A DNA stretch of 50,227 bases from NCBI GenBank assembly GCA_900088475.1, contig FLMG01003228.1:1296-51522 (forward strand), in the 5' to 3' direction. The stretch comes from Hyphochytrium catenoides (taxonomy: Eukaryota > Sar > Hyphochytriomycetes > Hyphochytriales > Hyphochytriaceae). A program made the position numbers and the translations under genes. The notes under the pieces were generated by a model that was given only the letters and a program-made list of their open reading frames with translations, did not search any database and had not been told where the DNA came from. Every line of letters begins with the position of its first letter. Positions within the stretch are counted from its first letter, which is position 1. Of the stretch, positions 1 through 21,964 are shown piece after piece.

Positions 1-2288
1 ATTGTTGCCAAGCCCTCCGTTTCCCCTTTGCCTCGTTTTCGTGTCGACTCCTTGCAAGTCTTGATACGCTCCTCAGCAGGGGTGGTTTCCCTTTTTGTTA
101 TACGACTACACCCCCCTCTGGGCTTTCATTCTTTTCTTCTAATGCCCAACAAGCCAGTGTAATGGGCCAGCAAGGCTCTCTTCGCGAGGTCCTCGGATTT
201 GGCGTTCTACAAGTAAGGCTCCTATTTTCCCGATACTATGAGCTCAGGCTAAAATAACCCAACAAATCTCCCTCCAAAGTAGACGCTCCCATCACCTGGT
301 TGGCCAGGCCCAGCTGGTTATTAGCGGCGATTTTTTACTCAGCATAAACGATACAAAGAGCTAATGGTGGCTGACTACTTGGGCTTTTGCTGACAACCTG
401 ATGGCTTAGGATGCCCATATTCTTGCCCCGTAGGTATGGACGACAGCGTTAACCAGCAAAGAAAAACATAACTCCTTCTAGTCTATAGGGTACCTGGTGA
501 CAATATAATTTTATATGAGGGCATGCAGCATGCAGCGGGGCAATCTGGGGGCCTCAGCAGTAAAGACAATTTAAATGGTTGTGGGATCACATCAGGATGT
601 CATTATGCAAGCAGCAGGAGGCTAACCCTCTAACCTCAATAACCCCTGCGATCTCTGCCATTATTATATCGCCGTTCGTCGTCAGTGGACACATTATACT
701 ACTCTAGGAGGAGTAGAGCCAATACCTACATACAACAACTACTTGAGCAAAACATTTCTTCTTCTTCAAACCAGTGCCCAGGAAAGCATAAAAGAGTTCT
801 TGACATACAAATCGTTGAGAATGCAACTTCCGCCCGCCAGTCTCAACCAATGGCGTACTCCTATAGATGTACAGCAGGAACGCTTCTTTCCCCCCTCCTC
901 GCTCTGGACAAGTACTAGAGAGCGAGGAGCTCCATTTCCACTTTTTTGCTTCTTGCAGCTTGCCCTCCGAGGAAGATCATCCGGACCTAGAGCCAAGCCT
1001 CCTCTTCCTGCGACTACATACTCCTGGTAGGAAGTACCGTTTTTGCTGCAGTGCGCTAAATAAATAAGGCAGGATGATGGTGGGGAGCAGTGAACAACAG
1101 ATGACGACAACAATAGGTCATGCCCAGCACCTTTGTACAACTACAGAGCCGTCTGTTATCTGACACCGGTGTTCTGCTGGTATTGACAATAACCTGCAAG
1201 TAGTAGCTGCTCCACGCCTCCCTCCTCTTATCGTTTGATGAAGAGAGAAGATGTATTGTTATTACGGAAGGGTCCGTTGTCCTTTTTACCTTCTTCTCCC
1301 CAAGAAGGCTCCAAGCTTAAAAAAATAATAGGCGCTCTTCCTGGTAAACGGTAGTAGGTGGAGCAGTACTGTTTGCGGATCTACATACAGAGTCTGCGAT
1401 CCCATGAGCCCATGAGGTAGCTTCTTGTTGACAGTTTTCTGTGCCTATTGTGTGATGAGTGCAGAGCTATAGCCTTTAGTTCCTGCCACTCCTCCTAATA
1501 ACCTCTAGAAGACACGCTGCCTTTGTTATACAAGCGCTTGGCTGGAGACAAGAAGAAAGAGGGGAGGAAACAATGTTTGTGACTTTCTTACCTTCCTACC
1601 CGCCTTCCTGACTTATACCCCAGACACCCAGACCTTCCGCGCTAATCCTATTCCGGGGCGCCGACCTATGGGTGGTCAGGTATAGACCTATTGACAGCTA
1701 TTGGTTCTGATGCCTCACTACCAATCCCTCCATTCTCACCTGAAGATAAGCCGCGTAAATTTCTTATGATTGCTTGGTTGCTCTATTGGAATAAAGCTGT
1801 GCACTTTCCCCCCCTACCACCTCGGGCAGACAGAGTATGAAAGAAAGGTTGATAAGCGGGACGCTACGAGAGCCATTTCATAGAACGCAATGTAGGCCAA
1901 GTGGGGAGACAGAGGGCCAACGAGATTTCGAGGAGGAAGAGAGAGACAGAGATGGAAAGAAAAGGACGAAAAGGGAAGAAACAGAAGAACTGAGTCAGAG
2001 ATATAGAAACGCCAGAATTGAGGGCTGAGCGGGCAGACAGAGAGTAAAAGAGAATTGTAGGACAAAGACAGAGTAACCACGAGGCAAACTAAAGTCGGTG
2101 AAAGATATGGTTGGAGACATAAAGCGAGATCTCAGGAGAGAAAGGAAATCGAGACAGAGAAGGAGAGAGCTAGGCAAGCGAGGAATAGAGGCGGAAGTGA
2201 TGGCCGGGCAGTAGCAGCAGGAAGGGAAGTGGATTCAAGAGGTAAGACGGTTAGTCGATGCTAGCGAGATGACGGCGAGGGCGGGAAG

Positions 2289-2341
<53 letters not shown>

Positions 2342-2989
2342 GGAAGGGTTCGCACCATTAATAAGAGGAAGAAGGACGTCATACCAAGGAAACCGAGAGA
2401 AAGAGAGAGAGAGAGCACGCTGCTCACAGATCCAGCTGCCCCATCAGACAGCAGGAAGAAAAAGGAGAAAAGGAGACGGAAAAGGAGGAAAGAGCGCATC
2501 GGCCTTTAATCCTCCCCAAGCAGGGTAACAAGCCGACTAACGAGGAACAAGCAAGCTCTTCGAGTGGTCAAAGCAGAGAGAGAACAGTTCTCAGCGGTAA
2601 GGGACGAGCCAACGCAGCAAACACCAGGAGGTCGGTCATCCTTGTATCTAATCTGCTGTTTGTGCGTGCTCTTCTCGTGCTCAACTCTTTCTCTTCATCA
2701 CTCTCCTTAGCAACACGCCGATGATACATCTCCTAGGACTTCCAATCTTACGCGGTAGTTAGTCCTCTGGGAAGAACCCCACGTGGCGTCGTGCCATCCA
2801 TTTCGTTCGGACTTCAGCCCGCTCAGAGCTGGAGCAAGATGTGGGATCTATCTGGCGATAGGTCTTGCCAAGAGCTTTAGAACGAGGAGCCCGTATAAAG
2901 TCTCGAGAGCACACGCATTGGAAGGGAGCTTTTTGCCTCCTTCGAGCAATTGCAGAGCATGTGATCGTGCTTCACAGGAGCTGAGACTC
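1..2989. other. No recognisable gene; purine-rich low-complexity DNA
   Basis: I find no recognisable coding exon in this 3-kb stretch. Open frames of 60-124 codons near 685-1140 and 1814-2500 lack family motifs. Those in 1814-2500 are frames through strongly purine-biased DNA (GA-rich on the plus strand), which opens long frames without coding meaning. The last part should hold the promoter of the receptor gene that starts at 2990. A pyrimidine-rich stretch lies near 2640-2710, but I could not identify a TATA box or other defined element. Confidence 0.5.
2292..2338. repeat. (GA)n microsatellite
   Basis: This is an almost perfect run of GA dinucleotides about 47 bp long, inside a wider GA-rich tract. 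It is one of several GA/CT microsatellites in the window; others lie near 16060-16135, 20715-20812 and 46794-46817. Confidence 0.95.
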
Positions 2990-9007
<6,018 letters not shown>

Positions 9008-9483
9008 CATGGGAGCTAGGTCAAGACCGGAGAGGGGAAGACGAGAGAGGGACGGAAAGAGAGGTTGCCAGAGCTGCCTAGGATGGGAGAGAAGGGATGA
9101 TGGAAAAGGATGCAAGTGATAGATTGAGGTCTGGAGGGAGACAAGGATCGGGAGAGTGTGCCGCAAGCGGATAGATCAAATACTGAAGAGAGAGAGAGAG
9201 AGAGAAGGGAGATAATGCAGAGGATAGTGGACAAGGCCAGCGCTTCCTCTCCCAGCAATACACTTCTATTTATTGATGAGGCAGGAGAACAGCAATCTCC
9301 TACTTCACTTCTAACGTTTTTCAATAGATTGTTTATACTTTTCTTTTCTAGCGGGGACCCAAAGACATATGTGCCGTCTTTCCTGCTCTTCTGGTGCGAA
9401 TTAAGGCCCTCTGCCTGGATGTTCAGACACTGCCCGGTGTCTCCTTGCTCGTCCTCCTCCATATCAGGCTCTCCTCCCCTCAG

Positions 9484-12400
9484 TCAGTATTCTCTCGCAG
9501 GCTCAGCTGGATGATTGAAAAGACTTCTTAGGATGAACTCTCTGGTGGCGATTCCAGTGCTCCCCAATATGAAGCGGTAACTTCCTCCTCCCTCTCGGCC
9601 TGCCTTGCTCTGAATAACATCGTTCAAGTCTTGGATCTACCATCAGCCCAAGCTAAGATTAGTCTGGAGACCAGCTAATAGGAAAAAGGAAGTAGAGCAA
9701 AGGCACAAGGATAGAGAGGACGGCAAAACGAGCAGATCATGGCCTCACCTCCTGAAAGGTTATCCCGCCGACCACAAAGAGAACAATGACTTTCTGATCC
9801 CGAGGCGACGCTGTTGCTTGGCCACCAAACCTCAACCGACTTTACCGGCACAGTGATCAAGAGGGCAATCATCTTAGGAGAATTTTCTTCCCAGTTAAAG
9901 TGCAGCCAGCTCGCTCTTATGCTCTGCTTGCCCACCTTCACGTTCACATTTCCGCTCTCTCTCTTTCCTGGCTTCTCACCTGAGGCCAGAAAGAAAGCCC
10001 ATTCCTACTCGGCTGAGTTGCTGGACGACAGAGCCGACAGGAGCGACGTCCTCCATATCAATCTCAGGATTAATAATACCCTCTACGATCTTAGTGCAGA
10101 GTCCTCTCGGCCGGAGCCCTGGACCCCCGCCTTCAACCAGGATGTCAATGGATTGAAGATATGAAAGGCCTGACCGAGCTGAAGAGCACTCCTAAAATAC
10201 ATGGGCGGGATACAGGGGATATAGATATGTTAGAGAGAGTAAGCAGATTGGGCGGTATGAGGTGTAACGCAGCGGGACTGTCCGAGGCCATAGAATCAGG
10301 AGAGACGGTGTCTCCAGTCTGATGGGCAGTGGACATCATCCCTTGTCTATGGCTTACCCTGAGCGCTTTCTGCAACTCTTCAAGGCAGTCCTCTAACTCT
10401 AACTTGAGCTGCAGGTCGTCGTAGCTGCTACCATCCTGGGTCTTTCGAGTGTCTAGTTCCTCCGCTCCTTCCTCTTCATCGCCCCAGTCATCCCAGTCGT
10501 CTGGTCAGTTCAGTGCATAAGACGAGAAGAGATAAAGAGTTGAGTTCTTTGCCGCTATCGCCTTCTCTCATTGTCTGTCTGTCTTCGATAGACTGTCCAT
10601 TATAGTGGTAGATCTTTACCTTGCGGAGATTCGCTCTCTCTTCCTTCTTCCTGGGAAATGGCTGCACTAGGAGCTTGTCCTGAGGCTCGCGCAGCTAGCT
10701 GATGACGCAATGACGAGTCCAACCAGGCAAACCGCTTGACCTCCGCAGCCGATGACTAAAACAACGAGATAAGGCTCTTGGCTGAAGCTAAGGCGAAGAT
10801 AAGACACAAAATATAGAACAAAGAACAGCGATTGGGGACGACCGATGGTGGCGCCGGACATTAGGACGCATAATATGAGCTAGGAAGAGGACGAAAAAGA
10901 AGGATCAAGATCAAATAAAGTCAGGCGGAAGAGACAGAACAGAAAGCCACGTACTCTGAGCACCGCGTCAGTCAGGACATTCCGCAAAAACCGCTCGGTT
11001 GTACTGTCAAAGCTGCGGCCATCTACCAAAGAATAGGCATGAACTGCTAGCCCGAGAACATCTTCAGCCGTGATCCGGCCAGGACCGCTTGAATAAGGCC
11101 CTTGCGCAAGGATTAGCGGGTGAACCTGGTCCAGCACCTTGGTAAGAACGAGCTCCTGCAGGAGAGAGCTCCCCGACCTGTGAGGCACCCATTAGGATGG
11201 CTGACGATCTACTCAAGCAAGCTCGAACCCTAAGAAGAGGACGGGCTGATGACTGAGGAGACACCACCAAAGCAGCCAGTAAATCTAGTTATTGTCCCTA
11301 CTAGCAAACAAGATGGATTCTCATACTCGTTGGCTCTGGCCATGAGCTGGTATTGCGCCTGCTCAAGCTCTTCTAGCTGAGCCCAGGAGGGGAAAGCAGG
11401 AGCGTCATTGTCCGTCCTTGCAAGAGCCTCCAGCATAGCGGACCCAATCTGCAGCAGCTCTCCGCATCGAGCAGCAGCCGCTGGACTATCAGACGCCACA
11501 GCCTAGTCAGAGATACTCTCGTCGTTAGATTGTCTGTTGATAACAGAAAGAGTATAACGTAGGCATGAAAGGCCGAGCGTCGATAGGGCAGCGAAAGCTC
11601 GTAGATCATTGCCCTCGCGAAAGGCATGCAAAAATGCGGTCGACTTTAGCTATAATCGTGAGTGGAGTGGCCAAGACCTGCATAAAGCCATAAATAATAT
11701 CTCTGCCTCGCTGGCCAGGCTTCCTCTTCGGTGCCGCTACTTGTTCCTTTCGCATGATCCCCATCAGCTCGCGCTGCAGGTGCAGAAGTGCAGCTTTTGC
11801 GGGTTTCCCAGCCAGCGAGTGAAAGACCGCCTAATAGTAGGTCATTAGAGTATTGCGGGCCAAAGAGATACGAGATTGCCAACGACGCCCAGGCCAAAGA
11901 TATAACGGGACACGATGTCAGCGACGTGAGGTCTCCCTTAAGGGCGTTACCTCGGCGACCGGATCATTTCTGTGAGCAATGGCCGTGCCTCCTCTCCAGG
12001 CAAACTCAGCGAGGAACGGTGTAGGACGGGATCCTACGGCTTCTTCAGAATTAGTGGTTTTACAGGAGAAGGGAGATAGACCTTGACGGTGCACTTTCGG
12101 TCCGTGCACGGGGTAAATCTCAACGACCGGGGGAAGCTGGGCAGTAAAGAGGAAGCAGGGCAATAACGATTAAAGAACGGCTCCACTTGCAGGTGAAGTT
12201 CTAACCAGTACAGAACTGAAGATGTTGCCTAGCCACGAACAGAGAATTGACGTGACACCAGGGGGAGGATATTCATTCTTCTACCTCCTTCGCTTCACTA
12301 TCGACACAGACGTGGTGCTCTCTGTTTCGAGGAAAGACGCTCATTATCCGGTCCAGGAGGGAGTCACCGTGCCTGCAAGCTGATACCAGGTCCATCGTCC

Positions 12401-14805
12401 TGGGGAAGCGCAAGAATGTGGAGATTAGCCAATTAGCCAAAGAACACTTGCGACCAAGAAGGCAAGGAAAGTCCTAGCTGCCCCGCCAGGGTACAGTGCA
12501 GGACCCCCGCGCTTAGAGATATACAGAAGAGGTTGTGGGGAAGGATAGAGAGTTACCGGTCGACAAGAATAAGCGAGGCTTTCGGCAGCATCTCCAGTTC
12601 TTCAGGGGCCAGCGAGGAATGCATAGACCCCAGGATATCAGCCACAGTGTTCCCAATCAGCCGGGCAGTGGTGCCGACAGCGAAGGAAGAGTCCACCACC
12701 TGTAATGGGGAGTGGAGACAGGAGCCAACTTCTACATTTAGTGCAAGCATAAGAGCTATGGCTCCCAGAGTGCAGCAGGGGACCCAGACCAAGAGCAAAT
12801 TGTAAAAGAGGTGACAGAGAAATGCCGTGAAGCCAGGTGACACTAAAGAAAGATCAATACAGGCATGAGACCGATAACAAATGATAAAATGATAAGGACA
12901 AGAGTGAATCAGAAAGGGGAAAGGGCGAGGAGAGAAAAAGAAGAGAAGTCTCAGTACGTTAAGTTTTAGCTGCCTAAGAATCCCTGCAAGGCTATGGGCT
13001 AGCAATCTGTAGCTTAGCCGCCGCGTCTCTGGAATGTCAGTGGCCGAAATGTCTCGAACATGCTGGATCTCATCCGGCGCGGCGCCTTGAGAGCTCACGC
13101 TACTGCTCCGAACCCTACCTGCCAGTCCATAACTCAGCATAAAGGGAAAGACAGAACTGCAGGTCGTCTGGCTGAGGAGAAACGTAGAAGGTAGAGCCGG
13201 AGATCCACTCAGGAGAGGAATGGCAAGAAGGGGCAGGTGCTGCACCTCTACCCGCAGATCGAGGTTATGGCGTCGTGCTAGAGCTGAGAGAGTGTCCGCT
13301 CCGTCTACGTAAGGACAGGCAAAGAAGCAAAATAGTCAACTTAGGAGGCGCCTCAGACTTCTCGTTCTTCCCTCACATTCGCCCCTCCATACGTCTGAAG
13401 CTTGCCTGGGCCATACTTCTACAGCTTGCTTGGTCAAAGGAAAGATGCTCTCACTGCTAATGGGGGACCTACCGGAGGAGGCCTCTTCCGGACCATCCCA
13501 TAGAGTGTAAACCAACTTGGACGGTGACATAACCCCAAAGCCCATGTCTGCACTGTCTCGCTTTGCTTCCTCCCGCTCTCTCGGAGCATTGCCACAAAGA
13601 GACTGTTGAAAGGCACCTGTATCCGGCTCTTCGCCTATTTATCGAGGAGAGAAGAGTGAGCTTATCTCTGCTTGGTGAGAACTTTCTCTCTTTGACCTCC
13701 TCTTAACCTACGTGGAGCCGTCTTTCTCAGGGTTACGTCCTCTCGGCCCACCTCTCTCTCTCTCTCTCTCTGTATTTCTGTGCCTCTCTTCTCCGCATTT
13801 TCTCTCTATCTTTATCTCTGTGCATCTATCCTGTCTAACTCCTCGAGAAACAGAGAGACAGCTTCATTCACGATGTCTCTGTTTCTCTTTCTGCATCGAG
13901 TTATCTGGAGACTTCTTACCTGCTGCTGTCCCCGGTCGGTCGCTCACTTTGCGTTTGGGACTATCCTCTCTATCAGAAAACGTTCGTGCCCTTCGTCTTG
14001 GTGACAGGAACTCTTGACTGCCCTGGCGGCGGCGCCCAGCCTAGTAACGGTGATAGAACCGAATGACAACGATTAGAGCAAGGAGACAAGGGGGATGGGA
14101 GAGAGAGGACGGAAAGCAGACGAAGAGAGCAAAGTATTCAAGAGCATAGCTTATTCTGGCTCGAAAGTCTTACCCTGGGAGAGCTACTCAAGGCGCGGAG
14201 GAGCCGCTTTGAGAAGTCTTCGAACTTCATCTCTCCCAGTTTCTGATGCTGAGGATGGCAACCGTGTGCCTCCTCTGAGAGGGAGGAGCAGAGTACAGCG
14301 TGACGGAAGCATCCAGACGAAAGGACGCGGAGGACGTCCTGCTCTACGTCCCACAAGAAAGATGTTAGCAAGAACAGAATGCGTCGAGCGGGCGCCTTGC
14401 CTGCCGCCCCTTCTTCGTCCTTCGATTGAACTGCTTGGCCAAAGAGACACGATGAGAGCTTCTCAGGCGTAAGCCAGAGCACCTCCAGATCTTCTTTGGA
14501 TAATGCTGCGGCCTCCGACAGAGAAAGAACATGGTGCACATGCAGAGTGTCCACGAGGAAACGTGCGCCCCCGCACCAGCGAATGACCTTCACATTCCAC
14601 GTGCCGATGCTGTTACTCTCATGTGGAAGAGGATACCTTAATCTTCAGCTGGTCTTACCTCGGCGGCGCCTTCATCTAAGACCAGGATGGAGGCTTTCAG
14701 GTATCCCAGGGATGCCAGATGGACGATGGGGTCCCGAAACTCTTCCGTCAGGTCGAGTGCCTCCAACCCGCGCAAGCGCCCCAGAGGAAGCGAAGGCCCA
14801 TCCAT
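9484..14805 (-). CDS. SCFD2: Sec1/Munc18 family protein, SCFD2-like
   Basis: The model has 17 exons in transcript order: 14805-14659, 14587-14174, 14040-13920, 13634-13473, 13304-12958, 12699-12557, 12399-12285, 12136-11951, 11830-11678, 11502-11327, 11177-10955, 10755-10620, 10500-10358, 10191-9980, 9839-9749, 9674-9641 and 9587-9484. It encodes about 968 aa, against about 684 in human SCFD2. Family marks include ILVLDEGAAE with VIRWCGGARFL near the N-terminus, SLILVDRTMDLVSACRHGDSL mid-protein, and VIVLFVVGGITFQE near the C-terminus. SM proteins clasp SNAREs, and SCFD2 is linked to Golgi-ER retrograde traffic. Exon 13 adds an acidic, tryptophan-containing loop. Weak points: exon 4 could instead run to about 13368 (same phase), exon 9 uses an atypical donor (GTCTTG), and the last acceptor has a poor pyrimidine tract. 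The gene is tail-to-tail with the receptor gene and head-to-head with lysyl-tRNA synthetase. Confidence 0.85.
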
Positions 14806-15427
14806 TTTACTGCCAAGTGCCTCGTCCCTCGCTGCTGTCAACTCCTTTGCCTTTTGTCCGCTTTACTTATCACAGGAGATGCGGCAGTGCGAGTCGCCAT
14901 CTGGCATGCTTGTTGTCCTCTAGCCTCCCACCGGAGCCTCAGGCACATCCGATGCTGATACTGCTTCTTTGCCTTGCCTCCTTCTTCATCCCTTCTGCCG
15001 TCTCATTTGGTGCATGAAGCCACTATTCTGCAGATTCTCTAGCCAAAGCTACTCAGCTATAGAGAGCTCCATATCTATCTCATCAGCGTGCGGAGCTCGC
15101 AGGCCAAAGACAATGAAGAAATCTGCTTGAAGCTTCATTGGGTGGACATTTTAGCGTTAGCGGTACCAAATCTACACCTGGAGGACGACAGAGATAGTCA
15201 GCGCCCTCCCAAAGGTGTGGCAATATGTTACTGAAATAACATTGTTTGGCAAAGGAGTTCCGGACAAATTCTGTGTCGGTGGGTCCCATTGCCATCATCC
15301 AAGCAATACCCAAAAGCTTCAGAATGCAGCACTGACGGCCCAAGAGATGAAGATTCTGATGCCTCCCGGGTCACTAGCAGGGAGCTGGTCCTCGTTACGC
15401 AGTCCCTATCAAGCAAAGCTCGGCAAG
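14806..15427. promoter_or_regulatory. Divergent intergenic region, SCFD2-like / lysyl-tRNA synthetase
   Basis: About 620 bp separate two head-to-head starts, so both promoters are expected here. I see no defined core element. Frames remain open upstream of the chosen synthetase start: in-frame ATGs occur near 15347 and 15359, as well as the chosen ATG at 15428. A longer leader is therefore possible. The assignment as regulatory DNA is inference from position only. Confidence 0.4.
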
Positions 15428-18552
<3,125 letters not shown>

Positions 18553-18752
18553 CAGCGGTTAACTCCACATAAACTGGTTTTTATACAGTCCCATCTCATA
18601 GAGTACATTTAGACCTCTTACACAGCGGCTAATACTAGCTGCACCCTTGCTTCCCCATTGCCCTTCTGCCTGCCTGTAAGCATATCTACCTAATCAGAGC
18701 GGTATATAAGGAATCAGAGCAGCAAGCAATGTTCAATACGCTGCTGACGCTC

Positions 18753-20428
18753 CTAATGAGCGGCTGGTACTGGGGCATCGCTGTGCGTAGTGATGGGCCC
18801 GTTGCCGCCGCTAGAAACTTTATCTGCATAGCCGCCGTTTCTATCAAATTTCTGCCCATTGTAACCACCCCTGGGGCCCCGAGGACCACGATTGTCAGGA
18901 CCAGAACCACGTCTGCGCCAGCTATCAGACCTGTTACCGGCCGGGTTCGCCCCTTCCTGCTGGACATGGGGTGGCCTCGGTCCGCGTCCACGTCGATCTC
19001 TGTAGTCGCGACTGTCACCGTCTCTTTGACCCCCACGAGCACTGTGACCTCTGGCACGGCCGCGGTGGCTACGTGGGTATCGGAAGTCTCTTGAGTCATC
19101 CTGTGCCTCTGCCTCTTGGCCACCTTCGACCGCCGCCTCTAGGGTCTGCTCCGCCACTACAGGCTCAGGAGTAGTCGCACTTGGAAGCATCTCAGCGGCT
19201 GGTAAATCCTCTAGCGTTTGCTCTTCCATCTGAAGGTCCACTGATGGTCCTTCCGCGTCAGGAGAAACCTCGACTGGTGCTTCTGGTGTCAAAGTCTCTT
19301 CAGCTAGGGTGCGGTCTGCATCTACAAAGAAGTTAAAAGCAGGAACTGCGCTGGTGGAGGCTGCCTTCTCCTCTGCGGCTCGCACGATCTCATTGACGGC
19401 GTCCTCCAGCTGAGCATAGGTTAGCCCATGCGCTACCTCCTTCTGTTCTCTGTTGAGATATTTCCTTGACTCTGCCAGGGACTCCTTCAGATTCTCTAAG
19501 AAAGAAGACTCTTCTGGAGGTCTACAAAGAGAGGGACAAGTTTAGAGAAGGGTAGAATGAGGTCTATCGGCTCCATTCCGAGTAGGGTTAGGGTTGACTC
19601 TTTCTTTACCTGGTGCTCCCCAGCAGCACTCGCCGGAAGAAGTCCAAGGGGCTCGGAAGTTCCTTGCCCAACTCCTTTTGCACGCCAACGGTATGGAGAA
19701 GGCAAAGAATCCGCTCTACTGCGCGATCCTCGGCTGCCTTAACATCCACTGCAGACTCCTCCACTGGCTGCGCGTCAGAAGGCGCTTGGAGCTCCGGCAA
19801 AGGCTCCGTTTGGGTTGATTCTGAAGCTGCTGTCTCCTTAATAGGCTCTTCTTGGGTTGGAGCAGCCTCAGTCTTCACATCGGTCTTCTTTTGCGCCTCG
19901 TATTCCTATGAGCCACACCCGCATTAGCAATGGAGCTCCCGGTTTTCCTTGAGCCATATGGCAGTAGCAAGCATTCCTTACCTCGAGTTGCAGGTCGAGC
20001 ATCTGGGTCCTAAGCCCCTCCAGCTCTGTTTGGAGCTTTAAAAGATCATCCTTCTTAGACAGCGCTTCTCGCTGCTGCTCATTGATTGCTTTGCCCTGCG
20101 CCTGCTTAGCCTCAATATCCTTCACCTTCTCTAACTTCTTTTTATAGTTGCGCAACCGCTTGTTCAGCAGGTTGATGTACGAGTTATCGGGGAGCACCAC
20201 CGTGGGCTCTGGTGCAGCAGCCTGCTGTTGCTTCTTCTTCTTCTTCTTAACAGGTTTCTGGTCTGCCGAAGGAGTCTGAAGTTGCTCTTCCTTTGCTGGA
20301 GCACCTTCTCCATCTACGGGATGCACTGGCGCTGCAGCATCACCCTCAGCTGGACTGGCATCCTCCTGAGTAAACTCCTTGGTGTCTACCACGTCGATAA
20401 TGGTTACGGGCTCGGTTTCCTGCGGCAT
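18753..20428 (-). CDS. Caprin-like RNA-granule protein (coiled coil plus RGG tail)
   Basis: Three exons (20428-19982, 19905-19610 and 19521-18753) encode 503 aa. An acidic N-terminus and a KKKKKK stretch are followed by a coiled coil (about residues 85-150). The motif LLNKRLRNYKKKLEKVKD, then INEQQREALSKKDDLL, aligns with the HR1 region of animal Caprin-1 (IDKKLRNLEKK..LNQDQLDAVSKY). The middle part has a Leu-rich helical segment, KELGKELPSPLDFFRRVLLG. The last 90 or so residues are rich in RGG, RGRG and GGYNG-type repeats, a typical RNA-binding tail also found in Caprins. Animal Caprins act in stress granules and translation control with G3BP. I call this Caprin-like; orthology is inferred from domain order and short matches. 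Confidence 0.7.
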
Positions 20429-20718
20429 GGTGTAGGAGGGACCCAAACAATGGCGAAGCAAGTTAAACAGGTCGAGTTGAAGAGAAAAGTAGGAGTCTGC
20501 GCTGCAACGAAGGGATTCCCAACTGCGATGGTGTTCTCAGTTCGTCTGAAAAGAAAGCTGCTGGCGGCCGGCGCTGACAGAAGCGGCGCGAGAGAAGGGG
20601 CAGTGGAGAGGAAGATGAAGACGGATGCTTGCCGGGGATTGATGATTGAGGTCAGTCGCTGCTTGACACTCTACATCACCCCTTCATGTCTCTCTTTCCT
20701 CCTCTCTCCCTCTTTCTC

Positions 20719-20763
<45 letters not shown>

Positions 20764-21964
20764 TTCTCTCTCTCTCTCTTCTCTCTCTCTCTTCTCTCTC
20801 TCTCTCTTCCATATCCATAGTCGAGTGCTCTGTCTCGTTAGTATCCAATGCCTCAGTCTCTTCTGCTCTTGGAACCTTCGATTTCTGAAGCAGAAAAAAG
20901 AAAGATCAGACTCCCAAAACAGTCTGAGGCATGCCCACCCAACGCCTTAGTAAATAATGTTAGGGATGGGTGGGTTACCAGTGGCAGCCGCACAAACAAA
21001 ACCTTCGATCAGATCCATCAACCTCTTGTTTTGTTAGTCAAAACCATGCTCCTCTCCCACCCAGCCTCTACCTAATGTACCTACCTAATATCTGTTTCCA
21101 TCTTGGTCTGGCCACCCATCCTCTGAGAAGCCTTGAATTCTGAATATATTGTACTTGATATGATGTATACCAGATTATGATATATATCTATCCAAAATAG
21201 GCCCACCATTCCACTCTTCAACTGGACTCCATATTTGACTTCAAACTCACTTCATAAGTCAAGAATGAGGGATACGGATGTAAAATCTACAGCCTCTCTG
21301 TCAGGAATAACTGTCAGAATCGCAATTCTGAAGTCTGAGGGTCTGAAGGTGGTTAGAGAAAGCTTCGAAACGGAAGAGAAGCTCCAGATGGAGATGCTGA
21401 GCTTCGCATCTGAGTGTTCGATTTTTTTGGTGGGAAAGAAGGAGGAAGCTGTATCTACACAGGCGGAGAGAATCTGCTGACGGCTGAAAGGGCGGATCAG
21501 AGGTCCCAGCAACCACGTTAGTCCAGCATAGTTGAAACAATTACAGCAAGAGATTGCAAAGGACCAAAGCTGTCCCGCATACTGGCACGCCGATCTCAAG
21601 AAGGACAGTAAGATTCTGGACGCAGGTCTTTGGCAGGACTACTCCTACTTTGCCACAAGCGCCTCAAGAATTAGTAGTCGCATTTACCCTATCTACTAGC
21701 GAACCTGAACGTCCCACCGTCTTGTACAGCCCTTCTCCTGACTTCATGAATGGGAAGCTCCCTCAAATTCGTTAATGGGCTATGAGTCTCACGGCGACGG
21801 GTGACGCGATGGCCACGAAGATATCCACCGAATACGTGTATGCATGTGATAGATGGTGGCCAAGCTCTGAATGTCCCAAGCTTTTCTGAAAATGTTAGCG
21901 GTGATCGAACGTAAGACATGTTCATTGTGAAACGTCTTCCTGCCAAAGACACCGGAGAAGAGGC
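20429..21964. promoter_or_regulatory. Long divergent intergenic region, Caprin-like / MDM2-like
   Basis: About 1.5 kb separate two head-to-head genes. It holds the CT microsatellite at 20715-20812 and an AT-rich patch with TATATAT-like steps near 21140-21195. A small open frame at 21235-21480 (81 codons) has no recognisable domain. Both promoters should lie here. A 5' untranslated exon of either gene cannot be excluded. Confidence 0.4.
20715..20812. repeat. (CT)n microsatellite
   Basis: This is a nearly uninterrupted CT-dinucleotide tract of about 100 bp with occasional TTT breaks. It lies between the divergent Caprin-like and MDM2-like genes. Confidence 0.95.

Noticed and set aside
1814-2500. 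Several Ser/Leu-rich minus-strand frames
   Set aside because: Produced by the purine-rich plus strand and GA microsatellite; no codon or motif evidence for a gene.
2783-2989. Upstream extension of the receptor reading frame
   Set aside because: The frame continues upstream only from a GTG codon. The ATG at 2990 is followed directly by a plausible basic n-region and signal peptide.
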